Source of the DNA: Saprospiraceae bacterium
Lineage (GTDB): Bacteria > Bacteroidota > Bacteroidia > Chitinophagales > Saprospiraceae
Length of the DNA: 25,365 bases
Direction: 5' to 3'
Assembly: GCA_016715405.1 (NCBI GenBank)
Contig: JADKAE010000037.1
Span: forward strand, 1 to 25,365
A program made the translations under genes and the position numbers. Positions 1 to 7,741 of this stretch are shown in pieces. Below the pieces are notes generated by a model. The model was not told the origin of the DNA. It saw only the letters and a list, made by a program, of their open reading frames with translations, and made no database searches. The first letter of the stretch is position 1. Each line of letters begins with the position of its first letter.

Positions 1-255
1 TTTTCCGACTGACATAGCGCTCATTATCCGTTTTTGGGCGCTGCCTTTTTGTAGGTACGCAAACAAAGCTTTTTCTTCGTTGCTGTTCTCAATCGTTACT
101 ATCGCGTTATCCGGCGCTTCGGGTAGCCACTTTAGAAAATCCAAAAACGACTTGAATATTTTAGCGGCGGCGGTTCTGTTTTCGTCGATAACCACAACGC
201 AAAAGCCGTCTTTCCTGAACGCCGGGTCGATGCCGATCAAACATGGTCTATTCAT
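1..255 (-). CDS. RuvC/RNase H-fold nuclease, 3' part missing
   Basis: The reading frame opens at the ATG at 253-255 and stays open to the window edge, giving the first 85 residues. It begins with a hydrophobic strand and an early Asp (residues 6-11, LIGIDP), followed by KDGFCVVVID, and later has VTIENSN around residues 53-59. This strand-Asp plus second-strand-Glu layout is that of RuvC-like Holliday junction resolvases and other RNase H-fold nucleases. The start overlaps the end of the preceding gene by 8 bp, as expected inside a packed operon. In phages such proteins resolve branched DNA before packaging or during recombination, which fits the replication and recombination genes upstream. 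The remaining catalytic acidic residues lie outside the window, so the exact subfamily is not determined. Confidence 0.72.
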   Translation of the reverse strand, partial: MNRPCLIGIDPAFRKDGFCVVVIDENRTAAAKIFKSFLDFLKWLPEAPDNAIVTIENSNEEKALFAYLQKGSAQKRIMSAMSVGK

Positions 256-550
256 TTTGCTTTGTTTTATCCGATGCTTCGCCTTCGCCCCCTGCAACCT
301 CTTCCACTGTTCCGGGTTGAGCATCGTTTTCGTTTTTGATTGCGGATATTTCCGCGTTTGTAATTATCGCATCCCATGCGGCATTATTCGCTTGCTGCTG
401 CGCTTTCAGGCGATCCAACTCCCCCTGCAACGTCGCCAGCGTCACCACGTCCGCCGCCTTGCGTGTGCTGTTCTTCGCTGTGGCAATGGCGCGGGTCATT
501 ACGCGGATTTGGGCTTCTAAGGATCCTATGCGCTGTTGTATCTCTGTCAT
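248..550 (-). CDS. small coiled-coil protein, unknown function
   Basis: A 100-residue protein. Residues 1-60 are rich in Glu, Gln, Ala, Lys and Leu with a heptad-like pattern (IQQRIGSLEAQIRVM and LQGELDRLKAQQQ), predicting a coiled coil. The C-terminal 30 residues are acidic and probably disordered. I see no catalytic or metal-binding motif. The ATG (548-550) overlaps the TGA of the upstream gene as ATGA, indicating translational coupling, and its own end overlaps the RuvC-like gene. It could be an accessory replication or recombination factor, but that rests on position only. Confidence 0.7.
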   Translation of the reverse strand: MTEIQQRIGSLEAQIRVMTRAIATAKNSTRKAADVVTLATLQGELDRLKAQQQANNAAWDAIITNAEISAIKNENDAQPGTVEEVAGGEGEASDKTKQNE

Positions 551-1027
551 AACGGCTTAAATTTATCCGGCGGCCTCGTGGCTTCCGGCTGTTGGTAGTC
601 GATGTGCAAATGTCCCGATGCCTTCTCCGCATCCAGAAATTGCCGCATGGCCGCCACAAGCGATTGCGGGTAAACTTCGCTATGGCGGTTCAGACAGCCT
701 TCCACGGCCCTTATATCAAGGTTGCGGCGGCGGTTGTAGGCGTGGTCGATTTGCCGGTGTTCGTCTGGCTCAAACTCATAAACAGTGACGTTGATAAGTT
801 TGCCTTTGCCCGTCACCTCCGGCGCGGTTTCAAAGCCTATCACTAAGCCCCGGGCCTGTAAGTCAGACAAACGTCCACTTATTGTGTTTTTTAGGTAGGT
901 TGGTTAACTCTGAAAGCGTGGTTAACGTTTGCGGGCAGTGCTGAATCCAAAACAGGATTAAGGCTTCTTGTGTTTCCCTGCGGGAGGTGCCGGGGGCGTG
1001 GGCGGTTGTGCTGGCTTTCGTTTTCAT
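547..1027 (-). CDS. winged-helix DNA-binding protein, frameshifted
   Basis: Two overlapping frames read as one protein of about 160 residues. The first begins at the ATG at 1025-1027 (MKTKASTTAHAP) and continues to LTTLSELTNLPK. The second continues NTISGRLSDLQARGLVIG to the stop at 547. The join is at a run of six A on the coding strand (887-892); five A would make one frame. The joined stretch TLSELTNLPKNTISGRLSDL is a typical winged-helix turn with recognition helix, followed by the strand of the wing (GKLINVTVYEF). The start overlaps the TGA of the upstream gene as ATGA. A DNA-binding regulator or replication accessory protein is likely; the target is unknown. The frameshift is probably a homopolymer-length error. 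Confidence 0.68.
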
Positions 1028-1332
1028 TGTTGCGAATCTTTTAGTCGGATGATGCCGACGGTTTCAATGTAATTAATATCTGTTGAATTTCTTTTAAAGC
1101 CAATCGTAATTGCTTCATTATATGCCGTGTGTTCATTGCCAAGTATGCGTTGATTTTTTAGGTTATCATAAAGATTCACCCACCGCAGCGACTCCAGGGC
1201 TTCGACGAGGGCGCGGAGTTCCTCCAAAGTAAATTCCATGTTCCTAAATAACGGAATACCTAAATTAGCCGCATCCAAGTGAGCGCGTAACTCTTCTGCA
1301 ACGCCCTGTAAAAGTTCTGCTTTCTTTTCCAT
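1024..1332 (-). CDS. hypothetical early phage protein (102 aa)
   Basis: The start is fixed by the recurring early-gene signal AGAACAATG directly over the ATG (1330-1338). The N-terminal half is helical and Glu/Leu-rich (EELRAHLDAANLG, LEELRALVEALESLR); the C-terminal half is mixed and polar. No family is recognised. It lies in the replication operon between the primase-helicase and the winged-helix gene, whose start overlaps its stop. Confidence 0.75.
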   Translation of the reverse strand: MEKKAELLQGVAEELRAHLDAANLGIPLFRNMEFTLEELRALVEALESLRWVNLYDNLKNQRILGNEHTAYNEAITIGFKRNSTDINYIETVGIIRLKDSQQ

Positions 1333-1436
1333 TGTTCTGTTTTTAGTTGTGAAAAATTGGCCGCCTGGTCGGCCCGTTCAATTCCACAGTATTTGTTTAT
1401 TTGCGCCCGTCGTTCTGCTTCCAGGTAGCGCGGCAC
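1260..1436 (-). CDS. possible small ORF with GTG start (58 aa)
   Basis: An open frame fills the 120-bp gap after the primase-helicase gene and reads MPRYLEAERRAQINKYCGIE onwards if the GTG at 1434-1436 is used. Its composition is protein-like and helical. It runs about 70 bp into the next gene in another frame, and the start motif of that gene is translated as KTEQW. There is no ATG. It could be a short real gene, a C-terminal extension lost by another frameshift, or chance. Confidence 0.25.
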   Translation of the reverse strand: MPRYLEAERRAQINKYCGIERADQAANFSQLKTEQWKRKQNFYRALQKSYALTWMRLI

Positions 1437-1452
1437 GGGCGGGCCGGGTATC

Positions 1453-3185
1453 TTAAAAAGGTAAATCTTCGTCCACTGTAACCGCCTGCCTGCTCACTTG
1501 CGCACGGTCGTAAATCGGGTCGCCGTTCGTGGCGCGGGTAAACTCCATAGAGGGGATGCGGCGGTAACGACTTGCCGGATTCATAACGATATATTGGTTA
1601 TCCTCCGGCTGTGAAACGTTTAAAATAAAATCGCACTTATTTTTAAGCTCGCTTCCCAGGTGTCCCCGGATTTTGCCGTCACCCTTGTTTAAGTGCAGCA
1701 CCCCCAACACAAGTACTTTCCGTTCGTCGCTCCATCGGAGCAAATGCCCTATTAGCGCCTGCACTTCGCCCAGGTTGTTGTAATCGGTAAGCAGGTCTAC
1801 AAAACCATCAATTACTACACAAGTTAAGCGGGAATTTGAATAAATGTACTGTTCGATAAGTTTCAGGCGTTCAGCAGGGGCGAAGCGGCGAAGGGCAAAA
1901 GCGCTATATCTTTCCAAATTGCGCATCTCTCCCGACCACCTGTGGATCCGCCGCTGCGATAACTTGTAAAACGTTTCGCTTTGCTCTGTATCAAAGTACA
2001 CCATTTGCCCGCCTTGCAAGTCCAAAGAGTAGTTAAGGTAAGGCGCGGAGAAGTCAACGCCGGATGCGCAGATATTGCCAAGTACAAAGGATTTACCCGA
2101 CTTTTCATGCCCGGTAAGTACGCCGATCATGCCGCGTCCGGCAAGCGGGTATTCTTCGCCTGCCTGATAAAATTTCAGAATTGGCGCTTGTTCCTCAATT
2201 TCGGCGGTAACATCGAATTTAGTGTTCATCATGGATAAAAACAATTTATCCACCTGTTCTTGTTCCTTTACCGCCTCCTGTGCTTCTATCCTATCGCCAA
2301 AACCTTGTGCGTATAAATCCCGGGCCGCTGCCTTGAAATCGCCTCCGTGTTCCATGATCGCGTAAACGGCGCTTGGTTTATACCCTCGGTTTACCTCAAA
2401 ACCGCCGGACGTGCTAAACGGGTAAAAGTAGTTGTCTTTGATGTTAACGCTGCCGTCTATGCCTTTGCTATGCTTTGCCCCCGGTCTGTTCATCCGTACA
2501 AAGTCGCCCGCTTTGGTGACTATTGTCCACCCGTAATGTTCCATCATATCCAACACTTGCGTACTTTCGTCGTATGCCTGCCAGCTTTTTAGGCCACTTG
2601 TGATCGGTTCGCTTTTCGGCTGTTCAATTTGTACGATCTTTTCCGGCGCGTTCAGGTGACGGCAGGCGGCGATGAGTTGATCGCGTTTGCCCTGCTCTGC
2701 CTGTGGTATGCCTAATAAATCGCCGTGTAATACCTGATAGCCAGGTGTCGGGTGAACAAACAGTAACCCACCTTGCCCCTGGTTTCTATCATTGCCTCTA
2801 CGCATCCTTCCCGGCGGGCTAATTTCTGATTTACGCCTGGCTGATTGCAGCGGTAAATCAAATGTAAGCCGCCGGACTTCGTTTTTTGAATGACGGCGGG
2901 CATCTCTAATCTTTCAAAAAGCGGGGTGAGTTCTGCAACAACCTGGCCGGTCGGGTCGTGCTTGGTGTCTATATCTATCGCTTCGATTCCGTCCGTACAA
3001 AGTAGGGCTATGCCGTCGCATGGCAGGTTAAACAGATTGCGAATATCAGTTTCGGTTTGTGCCTCCCGATAACGGGCGTAACCGGACGGGAAGTTTTTAT
3101 GGCCGTCAGCCTCGGAGTAGAATGGAATCACTTTCAGACCGGCGGCATGGTAGGTCATGGCAGTTTCTAAATATTTGGCTCTCAT
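1453..3185 (-). CDS. primase-polymerase / RepA-like helicase, frameshifted
   Basis: Two frames join into one protein of about 577 residues. Residues 1-157 match the bifunctional DNA primase/polymerase (AEP, Prim-Pol) N-terminal domain: the catalytic pair D71/D73 sits in AIDIDTKHD and H108 in SGGLHLIY. After a linker, the second part has a Walker A loop (TGHEKSGKSF) and a Walker B strand (CVVIDGFVDLL), typical of RepA/RecA-fold hexameric helicases. The halves are separated by a one-base break at a run of four C on the plus strand (2776-2779); a fifth base gives the continuous ETRGQGGLLFVHP. The ATG overlaps the TGA of the initiator gene (ATGA), so the two are coupled. The protein should unwind and prime phage DNA at the origin. 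The break is likely a homopolymer-length error. Confidence 0.85.
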
Positions 3186-4265
3186 TGGATGGTAATTTTT
3201 TTCATGTACGAATCGTAATCGGCAAGAAATTTAGTCCAAATATCCTTGTATTTTTCCCGCTCCGCTGCAACCTCCGCCATTTCCCGATGGGATTTGTCCA
3301 GGCGTTTGAAGTTGAAAGCCTCCTGGAAGTTCTTTGCCTCTTTGTGGAACTTGCGTTCCCGGAACTCTATAAACTGTGACTTTGATAAGTGTTTAACGTG
3401 GTCGATAATGGCCGGGTAGGTGTTTTTGCACCAGCGCAGGTATTTGTTGTAACTGTCATCATGCGGGGTTTGCACGTCGTGGGCTTCGTGGGCATGGGTT
3501 ACGGCTTGGTCTATACGGCGCTCGTTCAGGTATTCCGGGAAGTGGGTTGCGTTAAACAGTGTAGATGGTCGCAGGAACTTGCGCATCTTGGCATCTTGAA
3601 GCCAGTCGGCTACTTTGGTATCAATTACCTTTTGGAAGTCTGCTAGAGTGTACCCCTCTTTTTCGCGGGCCTGTATGATCTGTTTGTGGGCTTTGGCGCT
3701 TGGCCGGTATTCTGTGCCTGCTTTTATGTTCAAGTACGTTAAAACCTGTAACACTATACTACCGCTATCCTGTGTATTTTTAGCGTTGTCATTGATTGCC
3801 TCAATCTGGTAAGTTGAAATCAGCACTTTGTTTGAGGCTTCGCCGTCGAGTTGTTCAAACTCGACAATATCTCTTATATCTGTATGTTTACTATCTGGTA
3901 ATGGTGTGCCCGTTTGGTGAAATGCATTTTCCCGTTTGGTGAAATGCATTTTCCCGTTTAGCATCTCGTTTTCATCTTTGAAAGCGTACCATATTGTACG
4001 GTCGCGCCCGTCTTTGTTGTAGTTACCTGTGACCAATATCCCGGGAATCAATCAGCGAGTTTACAATTCGGCTAATCTGCTTTCTTGTCCAGTATGGGAA
4101 AAGTTCTGTAAATGCTTGGATTGAATTGTAAGTCCAGGTTCGCCCGTCGTGCTGGTGCATCCGGTTAGCTCTGTTGTGGCCTATCCAAAACCTGAAATTT
4201 TGAATAATAACCGACTCTTCTTGTCCGTATCGGCAGGCATCGTCAGTGTCGAAAGTGTGGATCAT
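3182..4265 (-). CDS. phage replication initiator, DnaD-like/phg_TIGR02220 type, frameshifted
   Basis: The N-terminal part (from the ATG at 4263-4265) contains a winged-helix segment (TYNSIQAFTELFPYWTRKQI, then SRIVNSLIDS). The C-terminal part contains MRKFLRPSTLFNATHFPEYL, the hallmark of the conserved phage C-terminal domain found in replication initiators. The frames join at CCCGGG (4040-4045); one base fewer gives IVNSLIDSGILVTGNYNK in a single frame of about 360 residues. A 22-bp tandem repeat lies inside the coding sequence (3909-3959), as origin iterons lie in lambda O. It is the first gene of its operon, preceded by a Bacteroidota promoter and a structured leader that can pair with the start codon, so expression is probably tightly controlled. 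Start sites further upstream are excluded because the leader is non-coding. Confidence 0.85.
3909..3959. repeat. 22-bp tandem repeat inside initiator gene (candidate origin iterons)
   Basis: Two perfect 22-bp units (3909-3930 and 3931-3952) and the first 7 bp of a third (3953-3959). Each unit contains the palindromic core AAATGCATTT. The unit length is not a multiple of three, so the copies encode different peptides (MHFTKRE and NAFHQTG), which argues for conservation at the DNA level or a recent duplication. Confidence 0.8.
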
Positions 4266-4385
4266 ATTGAAAGTATTTAGCTAAAAATGAAAAGAGCCGG
4301 AACAGTAGAAGATGTCCGGCCCTTTTTCGGGGTACTTGCTTTCAATATGTGTTCGCTTCTACCCGGACACATATCGTTTCTCAAA
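4263..4385 (-). promoter_or_regulatory. structured 5' leader of the initiator gene with loop-loop complementarity
   Basis: The leader holds three stems. P1 pairs AUAUGUGU with ACACAUAU (4367-4374 with 4345-4352) around a 14-nt loop. P2 is the terminator-like hairpin at 4290-4327. P3 pairs CAUAUUGAAAG (4339-4349) with CUUUCAAUAUG (4263-4273), an 11-bp perfect match that covers the AUG. P1 and P3 share bases 4345-4349 and cannot form together. The P1 loop contains GUAGAAG (4356-4362) and the P2 loop contains CUUCUAC (4305-4311), a perfect 7-bp loop-loop match. All this is visible in the sequence; a regulatory switch is inferred. Confidence 0.6.
4290..4327 (-). terminator. Rho-independent terminator / attenuator hairpin
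   Basis: AAAAG-A-GCCGGA pairs with TCCGGC-C-CTTTT, 11 pairs with one A/C mismatch around a 13-nt loop. On the minus strand it is followed by TCTTTTCATTTTT; on the plus strand by CTTTTT, so it may work both ways. It lies downstream of the promoter at 4392-4421, so transcripts of the initiator must pass it. It can therefore act both as the end of the upstream operon and as an attenuator. Confidence 0.7.
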
Positions 4386-4391
4386 GCCCTA

Positions 4392-4421
4392 CAAAGATAC
4401 AAACTATTTCTTTTTCGGCAA
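4392..4421 (-). promoter_or_regulatory. Bacteroidota-type promoter of the replication operon
   Basis: On the minus strand TTG (4419-4421) is followed after exactly 19 bp by TATCTTTG (4392-4399), a full match to the Bacteroidota housekeeping promoter. The start point would be near 4385, about 120 nt before the initiator ATG. Confidence 0.8.
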
Positions 4422-4525
4422 CTGTTTGCCCTTAAAAATCTTTACATCCTGATTGTTTCAAAAGTCATCTTGCTTTCTGCTTTAAGTTTTGCAAAATCCG
4501 CTCCGCCCCCCGCAGCGCTAACGCA

Positions 4526-4798
4526 TTATAAGCGTTCTCCGCAAGATATAGCCTCTGCGATGTTGTGCACCGCGTTAATCGTCGTTTCGTCCAAGTGTAC
4601 CCGTACCCACACCGTTTGAGCGGCGCGGATGGGTGCAAGCGGCTTGTCGCTCATGTGGTACTCCGTCAGCCCCTCGTCGATAGCCCACGCCACTAATTGC
4701 GCTTTCGTCCGGCGGCGGGATTTCGGGTTGAGTTCACGGAGGTGCGCCTGGAGGGCGACGATGGCGGCGTTGGGTTTGTCGTATAGTTGCAAGTTCAT
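4526..4798 (-). CDS. hypothetical early phage protein (90 aa)
   Basis: Starts MNLQLYDKPNAAIVALQAHL. The frame extends 13 codons further upstream, but the early-gene start signal AGAACAATG lies on the ATG at 4796-4798 and removes the overlap with the previous gene, so this start is preferred. The basic stretch NPKSRRRTKAQLVAWAIDEG and the later helix suggest a small ribbon-helix-helix-like or other DNA-binding protein, but no family is recognised. It is the last gene before the terminator at 4290-4327. Confidence 0.7.
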   Translation of the reverse strand: MNLQLYDKPNAAIVALQAHLRELNPKSRRRTKAQLVAWAIDEGLTEYHMSDKPLAPIRAAQTVWVRVHLDETTINAVHNIAEAISCGERL

Positions 4799-4804
4799 TG
4801 TTCT
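4796..4804 (-). promoter_or_regulatory. translation start signal AGAACAATG that decides the start
   Basis: The minus strand reads CTAAAAACAGAACAATG. The same nine bases, after an A-rich stretch, cover the starts of seven other early genes (1330, 5733, 7710, 8099, 8570 on the minus strand; 8747 and 9150 on the plus strand). There is no Shine-Dalgarno sequence at any of them. Confidence 0.7.
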
Positions 4805-4808
4805 GTTT

Positions 4809-5081
4809 TTAGTACGCCGTACGCCAAGCGTCGGCAATTTTTGTTTTGCAATAGCTTTCGATTTTATCGGCTTCCATTTCCAGTAGTTCGGCGGCGGGGT
4901 AAGTTACGGAAACGCCTAGCTTTGTGATTTGTACGTTCAGCGTGGCCTTTAGCGATAAATAAGGCGAATAAAAACGGCAATCGCCGTAAATGCCCAGCCA
5001 GTTTATGCACTTATACCAACATCTGTAACCCCTGTGTGTAGTATACTCAAACCCAGCGGATTCAAATTCTTTTTCGTACAT
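4809..5081 (-). CDS. hypothetical phage protein (90 aa)
   Basis: A 90-residue protein rich in Tyr, Trp and Cys in the first half (YRCWYKCINWLGIYGDCRFY) with a helical second half (AAELLEMEADKIESYCKTKI). The four Cys could bind metal or be incidental; spacing does not match a standard zinc ribbon. It sits in the early operon 7 bp after the preceding gene. Function unknown. Confidence 0.65.
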   Translation of the reverse strand: MYEKEFESAGFEYTTHRGYRCWYKCINWLGIYGDCRFYSPYLSLKATLNVQITKLGVSVTYPAAELLEMEADKIESYCKTKIADAWRTAY

Positions 5082-5088
5082 CGCTTTT

Positions 5089-5328
5089 CTATTGCAGCCA
5101 GGTGCAATTTACCCCCAGCTTGATGGAAAAATTATTCTCTATCGGATCCACCTCCGACGGCGAAAGCAAGATGCTACCGTTCTCCGCCCTCCGGGCTAAG
5201 CGCCCGGCGTGTCGATGCGCGAGGTTATGCCCACAGTCCAGGCGGTTTCGGATTCCGGCGGCGGCCTGTTGGTACGTCACGCCGTCGGTGAGGACGACGC
5301 GGAGGCCGTAAATGTTTGTGTAGTTCAT
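5089..5328 (-). CDS. hypothetical phage protein (79 aa)
   Basis: The start at 5326-5328 overlaps the TGA of the upstream gene as ATGA, which is why it is preferred over the longer frame reaching 5430. The protein begins MNYTNIYGLRVVLTDGVTYQ and has a central GIRNRLDCGHNLAHRHAGRL segment with three His and one Cys, then a polar tail. Translational coupling to the gene upstream suggests a joint role. No family recognised. Confidence 0.68.
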   Translation of the reverse strand: MNYTNIYGLRVVLTDGVTYQQAAAGIRNRLDCGHNLAHRHAGRLARRAENGSILLSPSEVDPIENNFSIKLGVNCTWLQ

Positions 5329-5735
5329 ACCGCCTCCTTTTGCTTGCGGGGGCGTCCGATCTTTTCCGCCTGTGCATCTGCATAGGGTAGCCCGTGTATG
5401 TATTGCGTAAACGATTCCACGCCCCACCACGCTAAAATATTTACCATTTCGCGCTGGGTCATCGCAAGCCCGGCAATTCGATTGATCGCTACGCGGGTAT
5501 CGGTCGGAAATGGGATATTAATACGCACGCGGCCAAGCGTGTACGTCGGCATCGGCTTTGTTGCGTCCAGGTCGTCGTGGCGTTCGATGCCTTTTTTTAC
5601 CAAAGCTATATAAATAGCGCTGATTGAGCTTGCGCGTTTAGTCACGCCCTTGAACCGTAGTTCCGTTTGCTGCTTTTCGATTTCAGCCCGGAGGGCGTCG
5701 GGTATGAAGCACTGCATTATAATTTTATCTTTCAT
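5325..5735 (-). CDS. hypothetical early protein, possible DNA-binding (136 aa)
   Basis: The start carries the early signal (TAAGAACAATG, 5733-5741). The chain is mostly helical, with strands such as RVRINIPFPTDTRVAINR followed by AGLAMTQREMVNILAWWGVE, a strand-helix-helix order reminiscent of ribbon-helix-helix proteins. It ends in a basic tail (KIGRPRKQK) of AT-hook-like character. A small DNA-binding regulator is plausible but not proven. It is coupled to the following gene by ATGA. Confidence 0.7.
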   Translation of the reverse strand: MKDKIIMQCFIPDALRAEIEKQQTELRFKGVTKRASSISAIYIALVKKGIERHDDLDATKPMPTYTLGRVRINIPFPTDTRVAINRIAGLAMTQREMVNILAWWGVESFTQYIHGLPYADAQAEKIGRPRKQKEAV

Positions 5736-5740
5736 TGTTC

Positions 5741-5971
5741 TTATCGTTTTTTTTCGTTGTAATAAACCTTTTCCGCTACTTCTAATACTTCAAGGTAGCT
5801 AAATTCAGTACCACTAAACTCCGCCGCCCACTCTTCTATGGTTTTTTGTGTTGATAATAAAATATTACCATCGAGGCGAAGCGCGGGGTATTTATAGGGG
5901 TTGCGCTTCATTTCCCAGTAAAACGCATTTGCGATGGATTGTTTTCTGCTTTCAAAACGAAACATTGACAT
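5741..5971 (-). CDS. hypothetical phage protein (76 aa)
   Basis: Begins MSMFRFESRKQSIANAFYWE; the second Met (5963-5965) is an alternative start. The upstream sequence is A-rich (AAAAAACAAAACACC) but lacks the AGAACA signal. It is the first gene after the strong terminator at 5996-6049, with no promoter visible between, so its expression depends on read-through. Function unknown. Confidence 0.65.
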   Translation of the reverse strand: MSMFRFESRKQSIANAFYWEMKRNPYKYPALRLDGNILLSTQKTIEEWAAEFSGTEFSYLEVLEVAEKVYYNEKKR

Positions 5972-5995
5972 GGTGTTTTGTTTTTTGTTTGTGAT

Positions 5996-6049
5996 AAAAA
6001 CCCCGGCGGCCCCTCGCGCCTGTGACCTAAAAACAGGCTGGCCGCCGGG
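5996..6049 (-). terminator. strong Rho-independent terminator inside the early operon
   Basis: A perfect 10-bp GC-rich stem, CCCGGCGGCC with GGCCGCCGGG (6002-6011 and 6040-6049), followed on the minus strand by GTTTTTATC. The loop contains a second 5-bp stem CCTGT/ACAGG. It separates the RecE-like gene from the five small genes that follow. Confidence 0.85.
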
Positions 6050-6088
6050 CTTAAGTAATTGTAATCTATTCTTTCGGTTTGAGGCGGA

Positions 6089-6964
6089 TTAAATTTTATA
6101 AATCCCATGCGGTGTGTGAAAATCGTAAGACTTCCACCAATCGCCCCACAAAATACAGCGTTCCAGTTTTGTTATACAGTCGTCAATCTGCGACCATGCG
6201 TTCAAAATTGTTTTGCGCGAAAGCTGATGCACTGAAACATTGCCAGCCCGATCAACCATAACGACAAAGTGATCTTGGTCTTTCCCTTGTCCGTATAACG
6301 CTTGCTGCCAGTGGTATCGGTCATCTAAAATAACGCGCTCACATTTGCGCGGCAGGGCATCGGCTGTTAGTTTCAAATCGGCAATCATCCCCCCCCCTAC
6401 AAAGTCTGGCTTCCCTTTCCAGTTCCACCCGCCGTACTCCCATGACAATGATTTTTGCGTTTCAGTGACACGGGAAAGGACGTAATTTGCAGCATCGTTT
6501 TTAATCACCTCGCGTGCGATTCGTTCAGCTTGTTCTTTCGTTTTCGCGTCGACAAACTTCAACCCGCTTTGTTCTTTTTCAGAATCAATAGCGCGTTTTT
6601 TATCGATCATTTTCCAGGTGGCTTCAAATTCTATGCCCAAAAAATCAGCCCATGATTGTAATCCTTCATTGCTATTCATTGCGGCGTTTGCAGGCGGAAC
6701 GGTATATTTTGAATCAAAGTTATCCGGTTCGGTAATTAGACAGTCAATAAGGCTACCCAGTAGCATAGCAGGCGTTTCTTTAAACTCTCCCAACTTGTAA
6801 ATCATAAAGTGGCGCGGCGATTTAGCAAAGGCCGCAATTGAGGAAAAAGAAAGATGCTCCTCTTTGGCTTCCATACGCGCTACAAGTTCAGCGGCTTTTT
6901 GAAGGTCAACGCTTTGCAAATCTTGCGTTTCGGCTTCCAGTTCGTATATGTTTTCCGGCATCAT
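6089..6964 (-). CDS. RecE-like PD-(D/E)XK exonuclease
   Basis: A 291-residue protein of the PD-(D/E)XK nuclease group of phage RecE-like exonucleases (PF12684/DUF3799 type). It shows the conserved N-terminal SFSSIAAFAKSPRHF, then LLGSLIDCLITEPDNF, and the catalytic core GKPDFV followed by MIADLKLTADA, where the Asp of PDF and the D-x-K of IADLKL are the expected metal and catalytic residues. A conserved YHWQQALYGQG near residue 220 completes the fold. Its start overlaps the RecT stop, forming the usual exonuclease plus annealing-protein pair for single-strand-annealing recombination. The strong terminator follows 40 bp after its stop. Confidence 0.85.
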   Translation of the reverse strand: MMPENIYELEAETQDLQSVDLQKAAELVARMEAKEEHLSFSSIAAFAKSPRHFMIYKLGEFKETPAMLLGSLIDCLITEPDNFDSKYTVPPANAAMNSNEGLQSWADFLGIEFEATWKMIDKKRAIDSEKEQSGLKFVDAKTKEQAERIAREVIKNDAANYVLSRVTETQKSLSWEYGGWNWKGKPDFVGGGMIADLKLTADALPRKCERVILDDRYHWQQALYGQGKDQDHFVVMVDRAGNVSVHQLSRKTILNAWSQIDDCITKLERCILWGDWWKSYDFHTPHGIYKI

Positions 6965-7712
6965 ACGGCAATTTGTTTTTGAAGTTCGGCTTTGCGTTTG
7001 CCAAGTTCATTAATAAACGTCTTATCGCTATGCCAATGCGGATTTTGATCATATACGTTTTTAAGCGCTTCAAGTGTGCTGCACTTAGTAATAAAATCGA
7101 CATACTCATCTTTAGCAGCTTCTAATGCTTTTCCGGCGGTTAATTGTGCCGCTGTTTCGTCAATGTACGCAGCTTCCTCCTCCTCAATGTCAAGGCCGCT
7201 CAATTCGTCACTGAATCCTTTGCGGAGGGCGAAAGCTTCTGCAACTTTGGCAAGCATGTGGTAAGGCATAGTAGCCCATTTTTGCTTGGGTTGCCCTGCG
7301 CTGTCTACTTGCGCAAATTCACTCCATAATACCTCACCAGTAAAAGCGCCAACACGGCTTCCAATCATACGAGCAGCGGTTACACGGCAAGATACCGGCG
7401 GTTTTCCGGTTGCTTTAATTTCAGCAAGCGTCATATATGTATCATCGCTTTTGTAGTCGAACTTCGGTTCGCCACATGAAATTAGTTGCCCTGTTTTAGC
7501 TGCAATTTTTCGGTAGCCATTAATACTCACAATGCGGGAAAAAATCGGCCCCGTTTTCGTGTTGTATTTTGTAAGGTGAATTTCGCCTGTAAATGGCGAT
7601 AAAGCTTTTCCTTACACACTTGCGCAAAAAGCGCAATTTGTGCAGGCGGTGTGCCCTCGGGGATTACCCCCGCTTGGACAAGGGTCTGGATTTGAGAGTT
7701 ACTTAGTTCCAT
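6961..7712 (-). CDS. recT: RecT/Bet-family single-strand annealing protein, frameshifted
   Basis: Two frames join into about 250 residues. The first (start 7712 with the AGAACAATG signal) gives MELSNSQIQTLVQAGVIPEG up to AQVCKEK; the second gives ALSPFTGEIHLTKYNTKTGP, then FSRIVSINGYRKIA through MLAKVAEAFALRKGFSDELS. The SPFTGEIHLTKY, INGYRKIA and AEAFALRKGF segments are characteristic of the RecT/Bet superfamily. The break is at a run of four A on the coding strand (7606-7609); five A would restore the frame. The protein should anneal single strands exposed by the RecE-like nuclease encoded next to it. The break is probably a homopolymer-length error. Confidence 0.85.
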
Positions 7713-7741
7713 TGTTCTGTTTTTTTTATAATTTGCAATTT

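Noticed and set aside
80..520. Plus-strand open frame of 146 codons at the left end
   Set aside because: It lies opposite the RuvC-like and coiled-coil genes, which show family motifs, operon overlaps and normal composition; the plus frame has Cys/Phe/Arg-rich shadow composition.
4287..4619. Plus-strand frame over the initiator leader
   Set aside because: It starts inside the terminator hairpin, runs against the promoter at 4392-4421 and into a supported minus-strand gene; no family resemblance.
5908..6108. Minus-strand 66-codon frame spanning the terminator
   Set aside because: It overlaps the end of the RecE-like gene and the next gene in other frames and translates the terminator stem; no start signal.
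6715..6747. CAAAGTTA on the plus strand as a leftward promoter
   Set aside because: The nearest TTG complement is 22 bp away and the site lies inside the RecE-like coding region.
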